Of a stretch of 64,000 nt of DNA, positions 52,378-61,544 are shown in pieces. The first letter of the stretch is position 1. Each line of letters begins with the position of its first letter. The stretch is from Paracrocinitomix sp040880585 (lineage in GTDB: Bacteria > Bacteroidota > Bacteroidia > Flavobacteriales_D > Crocinitomicaceae). The notes below the pieces were generated by a model. It made no database searches, was not told the DNA's origin, and saw only the letters and a program-made list of their open reading frames with translations. The stretch is from positions 1 to 64,000 of the forward strand of contig JBBDID010000009.1 in the NCBI GenBank assembly GCA_040880585.1, given 5' to 3'. The translations under genes and the position numbers were made by a program.

Positions 52378-54186
52378 ATGAATATGACTTTTTGGAAAAC
52401 CTTTTGGGCAAGCTTATTAGCTTCTGTTGTATCTGGTTTAATTGTGATCGGATTGTTTTTTCTGATCTTACGAATTACCATTTCCGGTTTTGAAGAGCTC
52501 TTTGAGCGAAAAGAGCTGGTGGTAAAGGAAAATACCATTCTTCACATGAAACTCACCGACCCGATTGGGGATTATTCAACAGTCAATTTTAATTCGTCCA
52601 CCTTTCAAATTGACGCACAATTTGGTGTGATGGAAATACTGGACGCACTGAAAATTGCCAAAACAGATGATAAAGTAAAGGGCATCTTTTTAGAATGTGA
52701 TCAGGTAATGGGAGGAATGGCATCCATTAAGGAAATTCGGGATGGTATAGCCGATTTTCAGACTTCCGGAAAGTTCGTTGTCGCCTATTCAGAAAATTAT
52801 GGAACAAAGGGGTATTATCTTTCTTCTGTAGCAGATGAAGTGTATGTTTTTCCAACCGGGATGTTACAGTTTTTAGGGCTGGGTGTAGAAATGGCATTCA
52901 TTAAGGGAACATTAGAAAAACTGGATGTTGAAATGCAAATCATCCGTGGCTCCAACAACAAATTCAAATCAGCAGTGGAGCCTTTGATGTATACTGAAAT
53001 GAGCGAAGCCAATCGCCAACAAACCACCTTATATGTGGAGTCGCTTTGGCAAGAAATTTTGACCGCCGTATCCGCATCAAGAGGGGTTGAAATAGATGAA
53101 TTGAATCGAATTGCAGATACCGTTGCTATCCGAAAATCAGGAGATGCTGTTCATTATAATATGGCAGATGCCTGCTTGTATTATGATGAAGTGTTGGATA
53201 GCCTGCGCGCTAAAAGCGCCATTAAAGAAGATGCTGATTTGGAATTATTGTCCTTTAAAAAATATGCCCTGAAGAAAACCAAAAAAGAACGTACACTAAA
53301 AAAATTAAAGAAAAAAAACATTGCAGTGATTTTTGCTGAGGGGGAGATTGTAGAAGGAGAAGGAGAGCCGGGGCAGATTGGAGGAGCTACGGTTTCCAAA
53401 CACATTCGTGAAGCAAGGGAAGATGATGACATTAAAGCCGTTGTTTTACGGGTTAATTCTCCGGGTGGATCAGCTTTAGCAAGTGATGTGATTTGGCGGG
53501 AAGTAATACTGACAAAAGCAGCCGGAAAACCTTTTATTGTTTCTATGGGGGATGTGGCTGCTTCAGGAGGGTACTACATTTCATGTGTTGCGGATAAAAT
53601 CTACGCACAACCCAATACCATTACAGGATCAATTGGTGTCTTTGGGATTATCCCTTATACCGGAAAAATGTTTGAAAATAAACTGGGCGTTACTTTTGAC
53701 CGGGTAAGTACTAACCAACATGCTATTTTATCCACCAACCGAAAACTGGATGAAGTGGAATTAAAAATTATTCAGGAAGAGGTAGATGATATTTATGAAG
53801 ATTTTATCACAAAAGTAGCAGAGGGCCGGGGGATGAAAAAAGAAGCGGTAGACAGTATCGGACAAGGGCGTGTTTGGGCAGGAAAAGATGCCAAAAACAT
53901 TGGCCTGGTAGATGAGTTCGGAGGTATTTATGACGCCATTAATTTCGCCGCTGAATCCGCCGGAATTTTAGAAGATTCCATTCAGATTGAGTTTTTTCCG
54001 AAACCGCAGAAAAATGAATTGCTTGAACTCTTAGATGCCCTTGAAAAAATGGATGATAAAGTGGAAACAACGGCAAAAGCATCCGGTTTAGAAATACAAA
54101 TTCGTGATCTATATACTTACTTCAAATCGATTAATACAAACAAGAGCATTCAGGCTCGATTACCTTATTTGTTTTGGATAGAGTAA
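52378..54186 (+). CDS. sppA: Signal peptide peptidase SppA, 67 kDa type
   Basis: This 602-residue membrane protease degrades cleaved signal peptides in the periplasm. An N-terminal anchor (about 5-32) is followed by two tandem SppA/ClpP-like domains. The catalytic dyad is split between them: K197 in FKSAVEP of the first half and S396 in VAASGGYYIS of the second. The ATG at 52378 is used; a second Met is two codons later. The gene overlaps the next lipoprotein gene by 13 nt. Confidence 0.93.
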   Translation: MNMTFWKTFWASLLASVVSGLIVIGLFFLILRITISGFEELFERKELVVKENTILHMKLTDPIGDYSTVNFNSSTFQIDAQFGVMEILDALKIAKTDDKVKGIFLECDQVMGGMASIKEIRDGIADFQTSGKFVVAYSENYGTKGYYLSSVADEVYVFPTGMLQFLGLGVEMAFIKGTLEKLDVEMQIIRGSNNKFKSAVEPLMYTEMSEANRQQTTLYVESLWQEILTAVSASRGVEIDELNRIADTVAIRKSGDAVHYNMADACLYYDEVLDSLRAKSAIKEDADLELLSFKKYALKKTKKERTLKKLKKKNIAVIFAEGEIVEGEGEPGQIGGATVSKHIREAREDDDIKAVVLRVNSPGGSALASDVIWREVILTKAAGKPFIVSMGDVAASGGYYISCVADKIYAQPNTITGSIGVFGIIPYTGKMFENKLGVTFDRVSTNQHAILSTNRKLDEVELKIIQEEVDDIYEDFITKVAEGRGMKKEAVDSIGQGRVWAGKDAKNIGLVDEFGGIYDAINFAAESAGILEDSIQIEFFPKPQKNELLELLDALEKMDDKVETTAKASGLEIQIRDLYTYFKSINTNKSIQARLPYLFWIE

Positions 54187-54803
54187 AAAATATCGCTTTA
54201 TACGGGATCATGTTATTCGCGCTTTTCAGCTGCAAGGCTGAAGCAGAAGAAGCCGTGACATCCGGTAACTTTTCGGTAACCGATACTGTATCAGTAGAGA
54301 ATGTTGAAGAAAATGCGGAAGAAAACACTGGAAATTCGGACGAAGTAGTTGTGATTCCACATTTTGGAACTGCCGACAGCAGTTGTTTTCCGGTACCAAA
54401 CGAGCGATTCAAGACTTGGATTGAACATGATTCAATATGGACTTTGTTTCCAATGATGAATCCCGTTTATGTTTACTTGATTACGCACTCAGACTCTACA
54501 GAAGCTAGGAAAGTACTGGAAACTGATGAAGTTTGGGGGGTGATTGATTGGGAACAATCTTTTAGCAATGGAATGAAATTTAGAAAGGTGACACATCCTG
54601 AAGCCGGAGCTGATATGGTACTTAATACATCTTGTACTAGTTTGAGTAAAGTAAGAAATAGAATTTTAATGCTTATCTCTGAACCAGACAATTCATGGAG
54701 TAAAGATTCAAGTAGCTATGCCCCTGAGGGAGCCGGTTGTCACTATAATTTTCAAAAAATAGAGGATGGGACAGTTGAAGTAAGTTGGTACTGCGGCTGC
54801 TAA
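54174..54803 (+). CDS. Lipoprotein of unknown function overlapping sppA
   Basis: This 209-residue lipoprotein starts at a TTG inside the sppA end (54174), which gives the signal MDRVKNIALYGIMLFALFSC with C20 as lipid site. The first ATG (54210) would leave only MLFALFSC, without the positive end, so TTG is preferred. The body is acidic at first, with cysteines C48-like SSCFPVP, NTSCTSLS, GAGCHYNF and SWYCGC. No family is recognised. It ends tail-to-tail with the mannose-1-phosphate guanylyltransferase gene (4-nt overlap). Confidence 0.6.
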   Translation: MDRVKNIALYGIMLFALFSCKAEAEEAVTSGNFSVTDTVSVENVEENAEENTGNSDEVVVIPHFGTADSSCFPVPNERFKTWIEHDSIWTLFPMMNPVYVYLITHSDSTEARKVLETDEVWGVIDWEQSFSNGMKFRKVTHPEAGADMVLNTSCTSLSKVRNRILMLISEPDNSWSKDSSSYAPEGAGCHYNFQKIEDGTVEVSWYCGC

Positions 54804-55858
54804 CCGTTCCCGTCTACAATTTGCGAGTACTCCTTAATTTTTTGTTCGTCTTTTTTGCGGATGATCATCAAGGTGTTATTGGCTTCTACAACAATATAAT
54901 CTTCAAGCCCCTGAATGAGTGCTTTTTTGCCTTTTGGCAACCTTACAATGCAATCCGCAGAATCAAAAAGATGAGCACCGTCCGCCTGCACCGCATTTCC
55001 GTTTTCGTCCTGCTCCAAATGCGTATAAAGCGATCCCCAGGTACCTAAATCTGACCAGCCAAAATCTGCCAACACCACACTGACATTATCCGCCGGTTCT
55101 AAAACGGCATAGTCAATAGAAATGCTTTCTGAATCCTGAAAGGCCTTGTTGACAAATTGCTGTTCATTTTCAGAATTATAGGCATCCCCCGAAAAAAGCC
55201 TGTTTATTTCCGGCTTAAACGCGCTCAAAGCATCAATCACTGTGCTCGCTTTCCAGATAAATATTCCAGAATTCCAGTAATAATCCCCACTTTTTAGAAA
55301 TTTAACCGCCGTATCATGATCCGGTTTCTCGGTAAATTTTTTCACCGGGTAAACTTCTCCCAGCTGAGGATTTTCTGCCTCAAAATGAATGTATCCATAT
55401 CCGGTATCGGGACGGGAAGGTTGTATTCCAAGCGTCACGATTTGACCTTTATTTGCAGTTTCTACTGCTGTTTGAATAATGTCACAAAACACATCTTCTT
55501 TTAATATCAAGTGGTCAGAAGGTGCCACAATTAAGTTTGCGTCTGCATTCAATGCGTGGATTTTGTGTGCTGCATAAGCGATACAAGGAGCCGTGTTTTT
55601 TCGCAGGGGCTCTGTTAGTATTTGAGCAGCAGGTAAAGCAGTTTGCTCCATTACGAGATCTGCATAATCCGCATTGGTCATTACAAAAATCTGGTCAGCA
55701 GGAGCTACCTTTTTAAGTCGATCTACCGTCATCTGTATCAGTGTTTTTCCCGTACCTAAAACATCTAAAAACTGCTTTGGCATAGATTCCTGACTCATGG
55801 GCCAAAACCGACTGCCGATTCCGCCTGCCATGATTACTCCGTAATTATTTTTATTCAT
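54800..55858 (-). CDS. manC: Mannose-1-phosphate guanylyltransferase
   Basis: This 352-residue enzyme makes GDP-mannose from mannose-1-phosphate and GTP for surface glycans. The nucleotide-binding GGIGSRFWPMSQESMPKQF motif (about 12-30), the FTEKPD motif and NSGIFIW are present. It lacks the extra isomerase domain of bifunctional proteins. It follows the SprT-like gene by 29 bp on the same strand. The two glycosyltransferases 5 kb away could use its product, but that is only a possibility. Confidence 0.92.
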   Translation of the reverse strand: MNKNNYGVIMAGGIGSRFWPMSQESMPKQFLDVLGTGKTLIQMTVDRLKKVAPADQIFVMTNADYADLVMEQTALPAAQILTEPLRKNTAPCIAYAAHKIHALNADANLIVAPSDHLILKEDVFCDIIQTAVETANKGQIVTLGIQPSRPDTGYGYIHFEAENPQLGEVYPVKKFTEKPDHDTAVKFLKSGDYYWNSGIFIWKASTVIDALSAFKPEINRLFSGDAYNSENEQQFVNKAFQDSESISIDYAVLEPADNVSVVLADFGWSDLGTWGSLYTHLEQDENGNAVQADGAHLFDSADCIVRLPKGKKALIQGLEDYIVVEANNTLMIIRKKDEQKIKEYSQIVDGNG

Positions 55859-55887
55859 CTCTTAAAAAATTTCAAGTCACACATTAT

Positions 55888-56571
55888 TTATTTTTCTGAA
55901 AATTGCGACCATTCTTCCAATTCCATTTTCTCCCTCTCCAGTTCTATAACTTCCTCCACCTCTGCCAACCCCAACACCCGATAAAGCCTTTTTGAATATA
56001 CCTCTTTACATTCAAATCTCTTTCTCAATCGTTTCCCCAACACAAACGTCTTTCCTTTCAGGATAAAAACATCTCCCTCTTGTAAATGCTCCACTAAGAT
56101 ACCTCGATTTTTATCATAGCGCCGCAGCACCCTGTAAAGCTTATCATCTGAACAAGATGCGGCTTTTGCACTTTTGAGATAATTGCTTACTGCCAAAGTC
56201 ACATCTTCGGGAAGAATGTCTTTTTCAATGATCGGTTGAAATAATTCTTTGAATTCACTTTTCCATTGCGCACCATGTGGGTTTACACGGTTTCCATATT
56301 TTTCAAAAGTGGTCAAATGTGCCATTTCATGAATGGTAGTAATTAAAAAGGTGTATGGGTTTAAATCTCCGTTCACTGAAATGCGGTGTGGTTTTCCCTC
56401 CCAGGGTTGACGATAATCGCCCAATTTGGTTTTACGGGCTTTACTCACCGTAAAATGAACCACCTTTTCAAAAAGGAATTGTGCCACGTAATATTCGGCG
56501 CCCTCCGGTAAAAAAGGACGAAGTTTTTCACTGAATCCTACAATTTTTTCAGCTCTATCCACAATTTTCAA
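55888..56571 (-). CDS. SprT-like zinc metalloprotein
   Basis: This 227-residue SprT-family protein has the HEMAH zinc motif (H81, E82, H85) with a further histidine at H99 (NPHGAQW), and a C-terminal half without a clear zinc ribbon. The family includes the DNA-protein crosslink protease SPRTN in eukaryotes; the bacterial role is not settled. The reading frame begins with TTG (56571), which also forms the end of a TATCTTTG promoter-like box. A GTG three codons later (56562) is an alternative start. It is divergent from dnaG. Confidence 0.8.
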   Translation of the reverse strand: MKIVDRAEKIVGFSEKLRPFLPEGAEYYVAQFLFEKVVHFTVSKARKTKLGDYRQPWEGKPHRISVNGDLNPYTFLITTIHEMAHLTTFEKYGNRVNPHGAQWKSEFKELFQPIIEKDILPEDVTLAVSNYLKSAKAASCSDDKLYRVLRRYDKNRGILVEHLQEGDVFILKGKTFVLGKRLRKRFECKEVYSKRLYRVLGLAEVEEVIELEREKMELEEWSQFSEK

Positions 56572-56643
56572 AGATAAGCATTGCTTTCTTGTCTTTTCTT
56601 TTTTGATGTAAAATAAATCAAGCTTTTACATTAACTTTGTTAA

Positions 56644-58638
56644 GTGATTCCAAAACAAACCATAGACGAAATTTTTCAAACTGCCCGCGTAGAAGAGGTG
56701 ATCGGTGATTTTGTGCATTTGAAAAAATCGGGTTCTAACTTGAAGGCCAAAAGCCCTTTTGTGGATGAACGCACTCCTTCTTTTATGGTGTCTCCCGCTA
56801 AGCAGATATGGAAGTGTTTTTCATCCGGAAAAGGAGGGAATGTGGTTTCATTTTTAATGGAACATGAGCATTTTTCTTATGTAGAAGCACTCAAATGGCT
56901 GGCCGATAAGTACAACATTGAAATCAAAGAAGACCGGGAAAGAACCCCTGAAGAGCAAGAGGCATATTCAATTCGGGAAAATCTCAGTATCATCAATGAA
57001 TTTGCCAAAGATCATTTTGTACACAACCTCCACAACAATGAACAAGGCAAGGCAATTGGTTTGTCTTACTTTTTAGAGAGGGGATTCAGAGAAGATACCA
57101 TTTCTAAATTTCAATTGGGGTATGTTTTGGATGAATCCGATTCGTTTACTAAAGCGGCCCTGGCGAAAAACTACAAACTGGAGTACCTGGAAAAAGCGGG
57201 GCTCACAAGAACAAAAGAAGGACGTTCCTTTGATTTTTTCAGAGGGCGTGTCATGTTTCCGATTCATTCTGTGGCCGGAAAAGTGTTGGGATTTGGTGGC
57301 CGAACCTTACGCTCAGATAAAAAAACTGCCAAGTATTTTAACTCTCCTGAGAGTGAATTGTACAATAAATCCAAAATTCTTTACGGGCTTTATTTTGCCA
57401 AGAACTCGATTATTAAACATGATCGTTGTTATCTGGTAGAAGGTTATACGGATGTTATTTCATTGCACCAATCCGGTGTGGAGAATGTGGTGGCTTCATC
57501 CGGTACTTCTTTAACCGAAGACCAAATCAAGTTGATCAAGCGGTATTCTGAAAACGTCACCATTTTATTTGATGGGGATGCGGCAGGTATCAAAGCTTCT
57601 TTTCGGGGCATTGACATGATTTTGGAACAAGGCCTTAATGTGAAAGTGGTGCTGTTCCCGGATGGTGAAGATCCTGATTCATTTGCAAAAAAATCTTCCT
57701 CTGCTGAACTGGACGCTTATATTGAAGAGCATTCAAAAGATTTTATTGTTTTCAAAACGGACGTACTTTTAAAAGAAGCGGGCAATGACCCCATTCAAAA
57801 AGCTGCTTTGATTCGTGATATTGTAGCTTCTATCGCTAAAATTCCGGATGCCATTAAAAGACAGGTTTATACCCGTGAATGTGCTTCCATGTTTGAAATG
57901 GATGAGCAATTATTGGTCAATGAGTTGACCAAGTTACGCCGCGATACCGTCTCTAAAAAATATAACGCCCCTGAGGTAAAAGAGATACAAGTTGATCGCC
58001 CGGAAACAAAACAGGAAGATCATCAACAAATTGACCAGATCGGCAAGAATCGCATCTATTCTCAAGAACTGGATATTGTACGGATTTTGTTGAACTACGG
58101 CTTGTTTGAAATAAAGACACAACACATAGAGGTAGATGAAGAAGGAAATAAAACGACAACAGAAATAGAGGTGCCTGTTTTAGAGTTAATCATCCATGAG
58201 ATCGATAAAGATGAACTGGAATTTGAAAATCCTATTTTGAAGGCTATTTATGAAGAGTGTAGATCAGCACTACAGCGCAAAGAATTATTGGGAGAAAGTT
58301 ATTTTTTACAACACCATGATCCCGATATTGCTAAAAAAGCTGTAGATATTGTTTCCAGCAGGTATGAAATATCACCCAACTGGATCAAGCAAAAAGTGTA
58401 TACTACTACCGAGGTTGAAAAATTAGAACTGGCCGTCAAACAGTCTGTTTACTCTTTTAAATCTGCAAAGATCCGAAAAGAGAAAGCGGCTGTTCAAAAA
58501 GAGATCCGCAAACTGCATGAAGAAGATGCCGAGGGAAATCTGGATGAAATTATGACGCTTTTGGCCAAACAAAAAAAGTTAGACACCATTATCGGGATGT
58601 TGACAAATAATGATAGCTTAGGACGCGTAATTCACTAA
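56644..58638 (+). CDS. dnaG: DNA primase DnaG
   Basis: This 664-residue primase makes RNA primers at the replication fork. The toprim catalytic motifs YLVEGYTDV and ILFDGDAAG are intact, as is the RNA polymerase domain. The N-terminal zinc-finger position is altered: the ligands C-x2-H ... C-x2-C are here S37, V40, C58 and S61, so zinc binding through this site is unlikely. The GTG at 56644 directly follows an in-frame TAA and is the only reasonable start. The C-terminal helicase-binding region is present but divergent. It is followed 4 bp later by mscS. Confidence 0.95.
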   Translation: MIPKQTIDEIFQTARVEEVIGDFVHLKKSGSNLKAKSPFVDERTPSFMVSPAKQIWKCFSSGKGGNVVSFLMEHEHFSYVEALKWLADKYNIEIKEDRERTPEEQEAYSIRENLSIINEFAKDHFVHNLHNNEQGKAIGLSYFLERGFREDTISKFQLGYVLDESDSFTKAALAKNYKLEYLEKAGLTRTKEGRSFDFFRGRVMFPIHSVAGKVLGFGGRTLRSDKKTAKYFNSPESELYNKSKILYGLYFAKNSIIKHDRCYLVEGYTDVISLHQSGVENVVASSGTSLTEDQIKLIKRYSENVTILFDGDAAGIKASFRGIDMILEQGLNVKVVLFPDGEDPDSFAKKSSSAELDAYIEEHSKDFIVFKTDVLLKEAGNDPIQKAALIRDIVASIAKIPDAIKRQVYTRECASMFEMDEQLLVNELTKLRRDTVSKKYNAPEVKEIQVDRPETKQEDHQQIDQIGKNRIYSQELDIVRILLNYGLFEIKTQHIEVDEEGNKTTTEIEVPVLELIIHEIDKDELEFENPILKAIYEECRSALQRKELLGESYFLQHHDPDIAKKAVDIVSSRYEISPNWIKQKVYTTTEVEKLELAVKQSVYSFKSAKIRKEKAAVQKEIRKLHEEDAEGNLDEIMTLLAKQKKLDTIIGMLTNNDSLGRVIH

Positions 58639-58642
58639 AATC

Positions 58643-59806
58643 ATGCAAGAGACCATTGAGAACATACTTTATTATCCCTTAATTCATTTAGAAGATTTTT
58701 CACTGGCTCCGATTAATCTGCTTTTATTTGCTTTGCTTTTTGTGGCGGGGAAGATCATCATTAAATTCACAAAACGACTGTTTAAACATCAAGATCTCAC
58801 CGATAAACGATTTACTGTTGAAGGAAAAGAGTTTCCTTTATGGAAATTGGTCAAGCAGTTGATCTGGCTGATAATTGTTTTTGTCGGCCTCTGGTCGCTC
58901 AATATTAATAATCCCAATTTAAAATCGTCTGAATTGCTCGTTTACGAATTTATTCGGTTTAATCATTTCCATATTGCTGTTTATCACATTTTTATTATTG
59001 TTTTTATCATTTTCTTTAGTCGGATTTTGATGAGCCTGATCAGAATTTATTTTGTACAGCGTATCAAAAGCAGAGGCATTGTGGATGAGGGGAGTTTGTA
59101 CGTTTATCTGCAACTCACCAAGTACCTGATTGTTATGCTCTCCATTATCTTCATGTTGCGCAGCATGGGGGTTGATCTGGGCTTGTTTATTACTTCAATG
59201 GCTTTTCTTTTGGTGGCTATTGGATTGGGCTTACAAGGTGTTTTTAGGGATTTCTTTTCGGGATTTCTCATTCTTTTTGAAAACACCATCAAAGTAAAAG
59301 ACATCATTGAAATTGATCAACCCAATGAAGAAAATATAATTGGCCGGATTATTGACATCAACCTGCGTACTTCCAAAATTGAAACACGGGATGGAAAAAT
59401 ACTGATCGTACCCAATTCGCAACTCACTCATTTAACGGTCAACAACTGGACGACAGGCAACCACGCTACCCGTTTTACCGTTGCTGTAGCGGTTAGTTAT
59501 GATTCAGATCTCGAAGTAGTGAAACAGATATTGACAGAATGTGCACGCGAACACCACAAATCTTTAAAAAACAGAGATATACGTGTTCGTCTTTTAAATT
59601 TTGGAGACAATGGTTATGAGTTAGATGTAGTTTTTTGGGCCAATCACACCTTTTCTATTGAAATGCACAAAAGTGAAATCCGATTTGCTATTGATCAAGC
59701 CTTTAGAAAACAGGGTGTCACCTATCCTTATCCTCAAATGGATATCCATTTTGATAGGGGTTTCAATCCTTCCATCCATCCTGAAAATAAAGAATCCCCT
59801 CAATAA
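58643..59806 (+). CDS. Small-conductance mechanosensitive channel (MscS family)
   Basis: This 387-residue channel opens under membrane tension to release solutes after osmotic down-shock. Several N-terminal membrane helices (about 25-190) end with the pore helix AIGLGLQGVFRDFFSGFLILFE. A beta domain (KVKDIIEI ... LRTSKIETRDGKILIVPNSQL) and the cytoplasmic alpha/beta vestibule follow. It starts 4 bp after dnaG, so it is probably cotranscribed with it. Confidence 0.92.
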   Translation: MQETIENILYYPLIHLEDFSLAPINLLLFALLFVAGKIIIKFTKRLFKHQDLTDKRFTVEGKEFPLWKLVKQLIWLIIVFVGLWSLNINNPNLKSSELLVYEFIRFNHFHIAVYHIFIIVFIIFFSRILMSLIRIYFVQRIKSRGIVDEGSLYVYLQLTKYLIVMLSIIFMLRSMGVDLGLFITSMAFLLVAIGLGLQGVFRDFFSGFLILFENTIKVKDIIEIDQPNEENIIGRIIDINLRTSKIETRDGKILIVPNSQLTHLTVNNWTTGNHATRFTVAVAVSYDSDLEVVKQILTECAREHHKSLKNRDIRVRLLNFGDNGYELDVVFWANHTFSIEMHKSEIRFAIDQAFRKQGVTYPYPQMDIHFDRGFNPSIHPENKESPQ

Positions 59807-59885
59807 AAGAGGTTCAAACAACGAATTAACCGAGAGTATAATTAAATTTATTTTTATATTGTAGGTTCAATTTAAAACATTCATC

Positions 59886-61439
59886 ATGGTTAGAAATATT
59901 TTTGTTTTTCTGGCACTATTCATCAGTGCGGGAATTTGTGCACTGGGATATTTGGTACATTGGAACTGGTTGTACTTATTTGTGCTCTTTGGTCCGCTTA
60001 TTCTGATCGGTTTTATGGATATGTTTCAAAACAAGCATGCGATCAAGAAAAATTTCCCGGTAATCGGAAATCTGAGATACATTTTAGAAGGCATTTCTCC
60101 TGAGATACAACAATATTTTGTGGAAAGAAGAACAGACGGTGCACCGATCAATAAAAATTACCGCGCCATGATCTATCAACGATCAAAAAATATAGGAGCT
60201 ACCCACCCTTTTGGTACTGAAGAAAATGTATACGAAGAGGGTTATGAATTTATTACGCATTCACTTTACCCTTCAGAAACTCCAAAAGAAGAACCAAGAG
60301 TAATGATTGGCGTAGGACAATGCAGTCAACCTTATTCTGCTTCACTGTATAACATTTCTGCCATGTCATTTGGCTCTTTATCCAAAAACGCTGTAATGGC
60401 GCTCAATCAAGGAGCTAAAATGGGCAATTTCTTTCACAATACAGGTGAGGGAGGCGTTTCTCCTTACCACTTGCAAGGAGGAGACGTCTGTTGGCAAATT
60501 GGTACCGGTTATTTTGGTTGCCGTACCCCTGAGGGAGGTTTTTCTGAGGAGGTGTTTAAAGAAAATGCTACACGACCGGAAGTTAAGTTGATTGAAGTCA
60601 AACTTTCACAAGGAGCTAAACCGGGGCACGGTGGTGTATTGCCGGGAAAAAAGAACACACCTGAAATTGCAAAAATCAGAGGAGTTGAACCGGGAAAAAC
60701 CATTTTATCACCTCCGGGACACTCTGCTTTTCAAGGTCCTCAAGGATTGCTGGAATTTTGTGATCGGCTTAGGGAACTCTCGGGTGGCAAACCTGTTGGA
60801 TTCAAATTGTGTATCGGTAAACCACAAGAGTTTGAAGATATTTGCTTAGCCATGGTTAAAACAGGGCGATATCCTGATTTTATTTCCATTGATGGAGCAG
60901 AAGGCGGAACCGGTGCTGCGCCGCTTGAATTTGCCAATTATGTTGGATTACCACTCTATACGGGTCTTGTTATGGCAGATACACTCTTGAAAAAACACGG
61001 TGTGCGGGATCGGATAAAAGTGATTGCATCCGGTAAAGTTTTCAACGGTTTTGGAATATTAAAAGCCATTTCAATGGGGGCTGATTTGACACAATCTGCC
61101 CGTGCCATGATGTTATCCATTGGGTGTATTCATGCACAATTGTGTAATACCAACACTTGTCCGGTAGGGGTCGCTACACAAAATAAATCGTTAATGAAAG
61201 GTTTAAATGTTGAACACAAATCGGTCAGAGCCTATAATTTTCATCACAATACCCTTCACGCTTTTATTGAGTTGATGTGTGCTACCGGTGCCTGTCATCC
61301 GGATGAATTAAATACCGATAATATCAAACGTATGGCTGAAGACGGAGATGTCTGGACCTATACTGAGATCATTGATTCCTGGCACATGATTTCAAAATTG
61401 AAAGGAACCACCGCAACGGCTAAAGCCGGAGTAGCGTAA
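59886..61439 (+). CDS. FMN-binding glutamate-synthase-domain protein
   Basis: This 517-residue protein has an N-terminal membrane segment pair (about 5-45) and then the FMN-binding domain of glutamate synthase: SAMSFGSLSKNAVMALNQGA, IEVKLSQGAKPGHGGVLPG, DGAEGGTGAAP and the iron-sulfur motif C-x5-C-x4-C (CIHAQLCNTNTCP). It lacks the glutamine amidotransferase domain, so it is not a complete glutamate synthase. The reaction is unknown, and archaeal-type stand-alone GltS domains are the nearest parallel. It is monocistronic. Confidence 0.85.
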   Translation: MVRNIFVFLALFISAGICALGYLVHWNWLYLFVLFGPLILIGFMDMFQNKHAIKKNFPVIGNLRYILEGISPEIQQYFVERRTDGAPINKNYRAMIYQRSKNIGATHPFGTEENVYEEGYEFITHSLYPSETPKEEPRVMIGVGQCSQPYSASLYNISAMSFGSLSKNAVMALNQGAKMGNFFHNTGEGGVSPYHLQGGDVCWQIGTGYFGCRTPEGGFSEEVFKENATRPEVKLIEVKLSQGAKPGHGGVLPGKKNTPEIAKIRGVEPGKTILSPPGHSAFQGPQGLLEFCDRLRELSGGKPVGFKLCIGKPQEFEDICLAMVKTGRYPDFISIDGAEGGTGAAPLEFANYVGLPLYTGLVMADTLLKKHGVRDRIKVIASGKVFNGFGILKAISMGADLTQSARAMMLSIGCIHAQLCNTNTCPVGVATQNKSLMKGLNVEHKSVRAYNFHHNTLHAFIELMCATGACHPDELNTDNIKRMAEDGDVWTYTEIIDSWHMISKLKGTTATAKAGVA

Positions 61440-61494
61440 GTATGAGCTCACAAAAAGGTACAGGTTGATCTGAAGAATAATTTAAAAAACTCAT

Positions 61495-61544
61495 CCCTTT
61501 TTTCTCATTAGGCATTTCCTAAAGCTCAGGAGCAGAAAAAAGGG
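61495..61544. terminator. Inverted repeat between convergent genes
   Basis: CCCTTTTTTCT (61495-61505) pairs exactly with AGAAAAAAGGG (61534-61544), with a smaller TTAGG/CCTAA pair inside the 28-nt loop. It lies directly between the ends of the glutamate-synthase-domain gene and the convergent GH3-like gene, and touches the stop codon of the latter. The U-rich strand of the stem may help it to end both messages, although no T-run follows. Confidence 0.55.
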
